DNA from: Hexactinellida sp. DTS-2022
Lineage: Eukaryota; Porifera; Hexactinellida
Length of the DNA stretch: 64,000 bases
Direction: 5' to 3'
NCBI GenBank assembly: GCA_028753945.1
Contig: JAPNXP010000008.1
Location: forward strand, 2,542,001-2,606,000
A program made the translations under genes and the position numbers. This document shows positions 54,601-64,000 of the stretch, in pieces. How positions within the stretch are numbered: position 1 is the stretch's first letter; every line of letters starts with the position of its first letter. The notes below the pieces were generated by a model. The model did not search any database and was not told the origin of the DNA. It worked only from the letters and a program-made list of their open reading frames with translations.

Positions 54601-56499
54601 AATTAAGTATAATTAATTACGTCAGTATATTAACAGTGCAATAATATTCTCGCAGAAGTAAATATAATCACATAATCTGTCGTTGTTATGAAATATATAA
54701 TCTTTTTTTTCAATTGGAAAATAGAAGCCTACTCGATCTCACAAGTTGAAATCAATATAATTATTACAAGTTGGAACAATGGAATTAGATTCAATATAAT
54801 TATTACAAGTTGAAACAATGGAAATTGATTTAACAGTTTTACTGAATCTGAAGTGTGAGGAAATACAGGAGATTGGTACCCCAATTAAGGCACAAATCTA
54901 GGCCAAATTGAACATTTTTGATTTGCTAAAAGGTGTAGAATTTAATTCTCTATCCGTACATGTAAAATTTATCAAGCTCACTATGAATTAGTTAATGCTA
55001 TGAGCCATAATTAGTTGAAATAGGTGTTAAAATTATTTGATCAAAAATCGTAACCCCAGGTGCAAATTAGACGGTCACTTCGATACTACATGCCAAATTT
55101 CAGCCCATAATGTAAACAGGTGTGGCCAGGGTACCGTCTACGGAGAAATAATAATAATAATAATAATAATAAAATCCAAAATTGCAGCCTGTGCCGACGC
55201 ATGTTCATTTGGTGGCACTATATTTTGGTGGTGGTCTATTGATAGTGCCTCCAATGGAACATGCTGTCGGCACAGGCTGCAATTTTGGATTTTTTTTTCA
55301 CCAAGTCATCATCACTATAAAGGTGTTAAATTATTTCAGAAAGGTGTTTCAGAAGGCTACGACCCTTAGAGTGGTGGAAGTTTCCATTTTGCTCACTTCG
55401 TTTCAAAGATATTCAAGTTTCAGTAGAATATAATAAGTGATGAATCAGCATTTTTTATGTGAGTGTTGGGTCATCACCCAACTCCAACTAACCCATTTTA
55501 ATAATATAATTCACAAAATTGTAAAAATACATTTTTTTGACGATGTCATCATCACCTCAAGGTGTCAAGATCCACTTGTATAGGTGGTACGTGCCATAAG
55601 GACCAATTGATTCATTTAAAGTTTGTTTCTATCTTGTATCATTTCTGAGATTAATGAAATTTAGATAATTAGTATAAATATTAAATTAATCTAAGATAAT
55701 TTAACACCAATATTATTTACATCAAAATAAATTAAGTTCAATTATTTGCTATAATAATTAATTTAAATTTAATTTCACTATCATATTTGAATTCAGCGCA
55801 CTCGATACCCTAATAATCTAATTGGAACCGTTTCTCTAAGTTAAACACAGAGCGAATTAATTAGAATTAAATATCTCATGTATCCATTGTTCAAGAATAT
55901 TCTGAGCAGAAATAAATATAATCACATAATCTGTTGTTGTTATGGAATGTAAAATCTTAGTTTTCAATTAGAAAATAGAAGCCTACTCGATCTCACAAGT
56001 TGAATCAATGTAATTATCACAAGTTGAAACAATAGAATTCGATTTAACACTTCAATTGAACTGAAGTGTTAGTATACAAAGGAAACTTGCAACTCAATTG
56101 TGGCACAAACGAAACTCAATTTAAAAATTCGTGCACTGTGAAAAGGTGTAGAATTTAATTCTCTATCGAATGCATATAAATTAAATATTTGTGCACTATT
56201 TATTGTTCTTTTTCTAATATTAAACAGGTGCAAAAATGTGTCCAAAAAAATGTAGTAAAAAATCGTGACCCCAGGTGCACATCTGTAACCCATGAGACAC
56301 CTGTCCTGAAATTTTGGGTTCTTAGTTAATTAAACTCTGTTCAGTGGACGATCTACGGACCAAAAATAATAATAACTAACCAAAGCACTAAGATTAGAAC
56401 TGGGCCACTATACTATAGTATAGTCGGCACAGTAAAAATCCAAAATTGCAGCCTGTGCCGACGCATGTTCCTTTGGTGGCACTATATTTTGTTGGTTGT
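51688..56499. repeat. 4812-bp block, first copy
   Basis: Sequence features recur 4812 bp to the right with no difference seen in the lines compared. The left border lies within the loop/right arm of the hairpin at 51622-51749. This block contains four further hairpins, H3 to H6. Confidence 0.9.
56373..56434. repeat. About 60-bp filler with a CTATACTATAGTATAG palindrome at the block junction
   Basis: Between ACGGACCAAAAATAATAA and the hairpin, the segment AACTAACCAAAGCACTAAGA plus GGCCACTATACTATAGTATA is present here and at 61185-61246 but not at 63690-63703. It resembles the foldback at 18599-18619, so it may be an older hairpin variant caught at a recombination junction. Confidence 0.7.
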
Positions 56500-59400
56500 T
56501 TATTGATAGTGCCTCCAATGGGGCATGCTGTCAGCACAGCTGCAATTTTGGATTTTTTTTTCGCCATGTCATCATCACTATGAAGGTGTTAAATTATTAC
56601 AGAAAGGTATTTCAGTAGGCAACGACCCTTAGAGTGGTGGAAGTTTCCATTTAGCTCACTTCATTTGAGATATATTCAAGTTTCAGTAGAATATAATCTG
56701 TGATGACTCAGCATTTTTAAAGTGCGTGTTGGGTATTCACCCAACTCCAACCAACCCATGAGAATTATTTAATTCACAAAATTGTAAAAATACATTTTTT
56801 TGACGATGTCATCATCACCTCAAGGTGTCAAGACCCACTTGTATAGGTGGTACGTGCCATAAGGACCAATTGATAAATTGAAAGTTTGTTTCTATCTTGT
56901 ATCATCTCTGAGATTAATGAAAGTAAGCTAATTAGTATAAATATTTAATTAATAAATTAATAATTTAACACCATAATTATGTACAGCAAAATAAAATAAG
57001 TTCAATTATTTGCACTTATTATTAATTTAAATCGAATTTCACTATCATATTTGAATTCAGCGCACTCGATAACCCCAATAATCCAATTAGAAACTTCTAT
57101 AAGTTAAATACAAAAGGAATTAATTATAATTAATTATGTCAGTACATTATTTGTGCAAGAATATTCTCGCCGAAATAAATATTATCACTTAATCTGTCGT
57201 TGTTGTGGAATGAAATTCTTAACGGTTCTATCATAAACCATCTTTAGTTTAATGCCATTCATTCATTATGTATTGATAATAAATTATATTATTAGTTATT
57301 TATTTTAGCAATGTTATCCACGGTGATTTGAGTTTAGTCAACAAATTCCTTATTTAATTTAAATTGTTTTAATTCATTGTATAGTAATACTACAATTAAA
57401 TAGAAGCCAGCTGGAATTCATAAGTTAAATCAATATAATTATAGCAAGTTGAATCAATTGAGTAGGATTTAACAAGTTAAATCAATATAATTATTACAAG
57501 TTGAAACAATGGAATTAGATTTCACAGTTTTACTGAAATTGAAGTGTGACTAAACAAAGAAATTTCAACCCCCATTTATGGCAGAAATTTAACCCTTTAT
57601 TGAAAGTTTTCTTCTCCCATCAGACGCAGAATTTTATGGTGAATCCAAATATGAAATATAAATTGGGGGTTTAGTAAAACATTTTTTTAGTTATGGACCA
57701 GACAAATTTTGAAAGGTGTTAAAAATGTGTCCAAAATTTGCTAATAAAAAATCGTAACCCCAGGTCCAAATTAGAAGGGCACTTCGCATCTACATGGCAA
57801 GTTTCAGCCCTCAATGTATAAAGGTGTGGCCAGGGTACCGTCTACGGAGAAAAAATAATAATAATAATAAAAAAATCCAAAATTGCAGCCTGTGCCGACG
57901 CATGTTCCTTTGGTGGCACTATATTTTGTTGGTTGTTTATTGATAGTGCCTCCAAAGGAACATGCTGTCGGCGCAGGCTGCAATTTTGGATTTTTTTTCG
58001 CCAAGTCATCAACGCCCAAGGTGTGAAGAAGCATTTGTTAATTGGTCCGAGTCACAAGGAACGGTAGATAAATTTGAAGTTTGTTTCTATCATAAACCAT
58101 CTAGAGTTTAATGCCAATTATTCATTACGTATTGATAATAAATTATATTATTAGTTAGTTATTTTGTCAATGTTATCCAAGGTAATTTGAGTTTAGTCAA
58201 CAAATTCCTTATATTATTATGTTATATTTAATCCATTGTATAGTAATACTGTACTACAATTAAATAGAAGCCAGCGGGAATTTATAAGTTGAATCAATTT
58301 AATTATCGCAAGTTGAAACAATAGTGAAAGATTTAACAAGTTAAATCAATATAATTATTACAAGTTGAAACAATAGAATTAGATTTAACACTTTCAATTG
58401 AACTGAAGTGTTAGTAAACAAAGAAATTTCAACTCCCATTTATGGCAGAAATAAAACTCTTTATTGAAAGTTTTCTTCTCCCATCAGACGCAGAATTTTA
58501 TGGTGAATCCAAATGTGAAAAAAAATTTGGGGGTTTAGTAAAACATTTTTCTAGTTATGGACCAGACAAATTTTGAAAGGTGTTAAAAATGTGTCAAAAA
58601 TTTGATAATCAAAAATCGTAACCCCAGGTGCAAATTAGAAGGACCTTCCACATCTACATGCCAAGTTTCAGCCCTCAATGTATAAAAGTGTGGCCAGGGC
58701 ACCTGCTACGGAGAAAAAATAATAAAAAAATCCAAAATTGCACCCTGTGCCGACGCATGTTCCTTTGGTGGCACTATATTTTGTTGGTTGTTTATTGATA
58801 GTGCCTCCAAAGGAACATGCTGTCGGCACAGGCTGCAATTTTGGATTTTTTTTTGCCAAGTCATCATCACTATGAAGGAGTTAAAGTATTTCAGAAAGGT
58901 GTTTCAGAAGGCATCGACCCTTAGAGTGGTGGAAGTTTCCATTTAGTTCACTTCATTTTAGAGATATTTAAGTTTGAGTAGAATATAATAGCTGATGACT
59001 CAGCATTTTTTATGTGAGTGTTGGGTCATCACCCAACATCAACTAACCCATTTTAAATTTCGAATTAACAAAATTGTAAAAACACATTTTTTTAACGATG
59101 TCATCATCACCTCAAGGTGTCAAGACCCACTTGTATAGGTGGCACGTGCCATAAGGACCAATTGATAAATTGAAAGTTTGTTTCTATCTTCTATGATCTC
59201 TGAGATTTATTATATTTAATTAATTAGTATAAATAATTATTTATAATATTTATAATTTAACACCAATTTCAATGTCAACTTATATTTATTAAGTTTAATT
59301 ATTTTGTCATAAATAATTAATTAATTAATTTGGCAATAAAATTTCAATTCCGCACACTCGATAAACCCTAATAAACAAATTGGAAGCATCTATATAAGTC

Positions 59401-61260
59401 ATATACTGACTGAATTAAGTATAATTAATTACGTCAGTATATTAACAGTGCAATAATATTCTCGCAGAAGTAAATATAATCACATAATCTGTCGTTGTTA
59501 TGAAATATATAATCTTTTTTTTCAATTGGAAAATAGAAGCCTACTCGATCTCACAAGTTGAAATCAATATAATTATTACAAGTTGGAACAATGGAATTAG
59601 ATTCAATATAATTATTACAAGTTGAAACAATGGAAATTGATTTAACAGTTTTACTGAATCTGAAGTGTGAGGAAATACAGGAGATTGGTACCCCAATTAA
59701 GGCACAAATCTAGGCCAAATTGAACATTTTTGATTTGCTAAAAGGTGTAGAATTTAATTCTCTATCCGTACATGTAAAATTTATCAAGCTCACTATGAAT
59801 TAGTTAATGCTATGAGCCATAATTAGTTGAAATAGGTGTTAAAATTATTTGATCAAAAATCGTAACCCCAGGTGCAAATTAGACGGTCACTTCGATACTA
59901 CATGCCAAATTTCAGCCCATAATGTAAACAGGTGTGGCCAGGGTACCGTCTACGGAGAAATAATAATAATAATAATAATAATAAAATCCAAAATTGCAGC
60001 CTGTGCCGACGCATGTTCATTTGGTGGCACTATATTTTGGTGGTGGTCTATTGATAGTGCCTCCAATGGAACATGCTGTCGGCACAGGCTGCAATTTTGG
60101 ATTTTTTTTTCACCAAGTCATCATCACTATAAAGGTGTTAAATTATTTCAGAAAGGTGTTTCAGAAGGCTACGACCCTTAGAGTGGTGGAAGTTTCCATT
60201 TTGCTCACTTCGTTTCAAAGATATTCAAGTTTCAGTAGAATATAATAAGTGATGAATCAGCATTTTTTATGTGAGTGTTGGGTCATCACCCAACTCCAAC
60301 TAACCCATTTTAATAATATAATTCACAAAATTGTAAAAATACATTTTTTTGACGATGTCATCATCACCTCAAGGTGTCAAGATCCACTTGTATAGGTGGT
60401 ACGTGCCATAAGGACCAATTGATTCATTTAAAGTTTGTTTCTATCTTGTATCATTTCTGAGATTAATGAAATTTAGATAATTAGTATAAATATTAAATTA
60501 ATCTAAGATAATTTAACACCAATATTATTTACATCAAAATAAATTAAGTTCAATTATTTGCTATAATAATTAATTTAAATTTAATTTCACTATCATATTT
60601 GAATTCAGCGCACTCGATACCCTAATAATCTAATTGGAACCGTTTCTCTAAGTTAAACACAGAGCGAATTAATTAGAATTAAATATCTCATGTATCCATT
60701 GTTCAAGAATATTCTGAGCAGAAATAAATATAATCACATAATCTGTTGTTGTTATGGAATGTAAAATCTTAGTTTTCAATTAGAAAATAGAAGCCTACTC
60801 GATCTCACAAGTTGAATCAATGTAATTATCACAAGTTGAAACAATAGAATTCGATTTAACACTTCAATTGAACTGAAGTGTTAGTATACAAAGGAAACTT
60901 GCAACTCAATTGTGGCACAAACGAAACTCAATTTAAAAATTCGTGCACTGTGAAAAGGTGTAGAATTTAATTCTCTATCGAATGCATATAAATTAAATAT
61001 TTGTGCACTATTTATTGTTCTTTTTCTAATATTAAACAGGTGCAAAAATGTGTCCAAAAAAATGTAGTAAAAAATCGTGACCCCAGGTGCACATCTGTAA
61101 CCCATGAGACACCTGTCCTGAAATTTTGGGTTCTTAGTTAATTAAACTCTGTTCAGTGGACGATCTACGGACCAAAAATAATAATAACTAACCAAAGCAC
61201 TAAGATTAGAACTGGGCCACTATACTATAGTATAGTCGGCACAGTAAAAATCCAAAATTG
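56500..61260. repeat. 4812-bp block, second copy
   Basis: This is the tandem copy of 51688-56499. It starts inside a hybrid hairpin (left arm GCAGCCTG type, right arm CAGCTGC type) and ends inside the hairpin at 61246-61373, where the sequence switches to the type found at 58729. Confidence 0.9.
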
Positions 61261-63700
61261 CACCCTGTGCCGACGCATGTTCCTTTGGTGGCACTATATT
61301 TTGTTGGTTGTTTATTGATAGTGCCTCCAAAGGAACATGCTGTCGGCACAGGCTGCAATTTTGGATTTTTTTTTGCCAAGTCATCATCACTATGAAGGAG
61401 TTAAAGTATTTCAGAAAGGTGTTTCAGAAGGCATCGACCCTTAGAGTGGTGGAAGTTTCCATTTAGTTCACTTCATTTTAGAGATATTTAAGTTTGAGTA
61501 GAATATAATAGCTGATGACTCAGCATTTTTTATGTGAGTGTTGGGTCATCACCCAACATCAACTAACCCATTTTAAATTTCGAATTAACAAAATTGTAAA
61601 AACACATTTTTTTAACGATGTCATCATCACCTCAAGGTGTCAAGACCCACTTGTATAGGTGGCACGTGCCATAAGGACCAATTGATAAATTGAAAGTTTG
61701 TTTCTATCTTCTATGATCTCTGAGATTTATTATATTTAATTAATTAGTATAAATAATTATTTATAATATTTATAATTTAACACCAATTTCAATGTCAACT
61801 TATATTTATTAAGTTTAATTATTTTGTCATAAATAATTAATTAATTAATTTGGCAATAAAATTTCAATTCCGCACACTCGATAAACCCTAATAAACAAAT
61901 TGGAAGCATCTATATAAGTCATATACTGACTGAATTAAGTATAATTAATTACGTCAGTATATTAACAGTGCAATAATATTCTCGCAGAAGTAAATATAAT
62001 CACATAATCTGTCGTTGTTATGAAATATATAATCTTTTTTTTCAATTGGAAAATAGAAGCCTACTCGATCTCACAAGTTGAAATCAATATAATTATTACA
62101 AGTTGGAACAATGGAATTAGATTCAATATAATTATTACAAGTTGAAACAATGGAAATTGATTTAACAGTTTTACTGAATCTGAAGTGTGAGGAAATACAG
62201 GAGATTGGTACCCCAATTAAGGCACAAATCTAGGCCAAATTGAACATTTTTGATTTGCTAAAAGGTGTAGAATTTAATTCTCTATCCGTACATGTAAAAT
62301 TTATCAAGCTCACTATGAATTAGTTAATGCTATGAGCCATAATTAGTTGAAATAGGTGTTAAAATTATTTGATCAAAAATCGTAACCCCAGGTGCAAATT
62401 AGACGGTCACTTCGATACTACATGCCAAATTTCAGCCCATAATGTAAACAGGTGTGGCCAGGGTACCGTCTACGGAGAAATAATAATAATAATAATAATA
62501 ATAAAATCCAAAATTGCAGCCTGTGCCGACGCATGTTCATTTGGTGGCACTATATTTTGGTGGTGGTCTATTGATAGTGCCTCCAATGGAACATGCTGTC
62601 GGCACAGGCTGCAATTTTGGATTTTTTTTTCACCAAGTCATCATCACTATAAAGGTGTTAAATTATTTCAGAAAGGTGTTTCAGAAGGCTACGACCCTTA
62701 GAGTGGTGGAAGTTTCCATTTTGCTCACTTCGTTTCAAAGATATTCAAGTTTCAGTAGAATATAATAAGTGATGAATCAGCATTTTTTATGTGAGTGTTG
62801 GGTCATCACCCAACTCCAACTAACCCATTTTAATAATATAATTCACAAAATTGTAAAAATACATTTTTTTGACGATGTCATCATCACCTCAAGGTGTCAA
62901 GATCCACTTGTATAGGTGGTACGTGCCATAAGGACCAATTGATTCATTTAAAGTTTGTTTCTATCTTCTATCATTTCTGAGATTAATGAAATTTAGATAA
63001 TTAGTATAAATATTTAATTAATCTAAGATAATTTAACACCAATATTATTTACATCAAAATAAATTAAGTTCAATTATTTGCTATAATAATTAATTTAAAT
63101 TTAATTTCACTATCATATTTGAATTCAGCGCACTCGATACCCTAATAATCTAATTGGAACCGTTTCTCTAAGTTAAACACAGAGCGAATTAATTAGAATT
63201 AAATATCTCATGTATCCATTGTTCAAGAATATTCTGAGCAGAAATAAATATAATCACATAATCTGTTGTTGTTATGGAATGTAAAATCTTAGTTTTCAAT
63301 TAGAAAATAGAAGCCTACTCGATCTCACAAGTTGAATCAATGTAATTATCACAAGTTGAAACAATAGAATTCGATTTAACACTTCAATTGAACTGAAGTG
63401 TTAGTATACAAAGGAAACTTGCAACTCAATTGTGGCACAAACGAAACTCAATTTAAAAATTCGTGCACTGTGAAAAGGTGTAGAATTTAATTCTCTATCG
63501 AATGCATATAAATTAAATATTTGTGCACTATTTATTGTTCTTTTTCTAATATTAAACAGGTGCAAAAATGTGTCCAAAAAAATGTAGTAAAAAATCGTGA
63601 CCCCAGGTGCACATCTGTAACCCATGAGACACCTGTCCTGAAATTTTGGGTTCTTAGTTAATTAAACTCTGTTCAGTGGACGATCTACGGACCAAAAATA
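61249..63700. repeat. Third, partial copy (period 2520)
   Basis: It matches 58729-61180 at an offset of 2520, with a few substitutions (for example TATCTTCTATC against TATCTTGTATC at 62964, and TATTTAATTAA against TATTAAATTAA near 63010). It lacks the roughly 60-bp segment found before the hairpins at 56433 and 61246. Confidence 0.9.
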
Positions 63701-64000
63701 ATAAAAATCCAAAATTGCAGCCTGTGCCGACGCATGTTCCTTCGGTGGCACTATATTTTGATGGTGGTTGATTGATAGTGCCTCCAAAGGAACATGCTGT
63801 CGGCACAGCCTGCAATTTTGGATTTTTTTTTGCCATGTCATCATCACTATGAAGGTGTTAAAGGATTTCAAAAAGGTGTTTCAGAAGGCTACGACCCTTA
63901 GAGTGGTGGAAGTTTCCATTTAGCTCACTTCATTTGAGAGATATTCAAGTTTCAGTAGAATATAATAGCTGATGACTCAGCATTTTTTATGTGAGTGTTG

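Larger units (their letters stand above)
50734..64000. repeat. Complex satellite array with one foldback hairpin per unit (12 hairpins)
   Basis: Units of about 0.85-1.45 kb contain, in constant order, a hairpin and a GTCATCATCACTATGAAGGT block. A CGACCCTTAGAGTGGTGGAA block, a TGTTGGGTCATCACCCAAC inverted word, CACTTGTATAGGTGG and GCACTCGATA follow. Repeated ACAAGTTGAAACAATGGAAT, AACCCCAGGTGCAAATTAGA and GGCCAGGGTACCGTCTACGG come last, then the next hairpin. Hairpins lie near 50734, 51622, 53059, 53912, 55171, 56433, 57871, 58724, 59983, 61246, 62503 and 63703. Each is about 125-130 bp with arms CCAAAATTGCAGCCTGTGCC and inverse around a GATAGTGCC-type loop. Small frames (60-110 codons) repeated through the array are by-products of the hairpin and TAA microsatellite. 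The array reaches the window edge. Confidence 0.93.

Noticed and set aside
50734-64000. Repeated small open frames (e.g. AKKNPKLQPVPTACSFGGTI, 110-codon frames with poly-Ile)
   Set aside because: They are translations of the hairpin arms and the TAA microsatellite; they recur in both strands of each hairpin and show no protein-like constraint.
50734-64000. CRISPR-like regular repeats
   Set aside because: Units are far too long, contain foldbacks, and the context is a eukaryotic genome with spliced genes.

Overview
The window is AT-rich eukaryotic DNA from an animal, most likely an invertebrate; I cannot name the species. The evidence is spliced protein-coding exons with GT/AG borders, THAP/P-type, HARBI1-type and FLYWCH-MULE transposases, many hAT-type MITEs, a tRNA-like SINE head, and no operons or ribosome-binding sites. 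Three minus-strand exons (34399-34767, 17815-18039, 1071-2425) splice in phase 0 into one reading frame that matches the N-terminal HEAT region of SMG1, the PI3K-related kinase of nonsense-mediated decay. Two SMG1 introns of about 16.4 kb and 15.4 kb hold almost everything else in the first 34 kb.

From 2.4 to 17.8 kb (intron) there is a P-superfamily element split into two oppositely oriented, non-overlapping halves (3853-4450 and 8387-10260). There are also hAT-type MITEs with exact 8-bp duplications, a 0.7-kb long-inverted-repeat element, a KRBA2-like integrase remnant that lost its catalytic glutamate, and a TA-flanked MITE. From 18 to 34.4 kb (intron) there is a lone diverged copy of the satellite seen at the right end, and a second, very decayed P-type transposase (20640-23745) broken by two MITEs. 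A nested stack follows: a 3.4-kb P element (26685-30126; 32-bp perfect terminal repeats, 7-bp duplication) sits inside a PIF/Harbinger element (26581-32715) that carries HARBI1-type and Myb-like genes.

From 34.8 to 39.8 kb there are upstream sequences, a tRNA-like SINE head, a 3-unit tandem repeat and unrecognised coding remnants. From 39.8 to 43.3 kb lies a Mutator-like element (MULE-A) with a 9-bp duplication. It carries two hAT-type insertions and a locally inverted FLYWCH segment. From 43.8 to 50.7 kb there are more MITEs, a BED-finger hAT transposase remnant, a second MULE (MULE-B) containing an approximately 0.89-kb near-perfect palindrome, and another hAT transposase fragment.

From 50.7 kb to the end the window is a complex satellite. 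Units of about 0.85-1.45 kb each carry one approximately 125-bp foldback hairpin (12 hairpins counted). A 4812-bp block is repeated in tandem, followed by a 2520-bp partial third copy. Both junctions fall inside hairpins.

No transposase gene is intact. The P element at 26.7-30.1 kb (one frameshift, one stop) and MULE-A come closest. All similarity statements rest on motif recognition by eye; no database search was possible.
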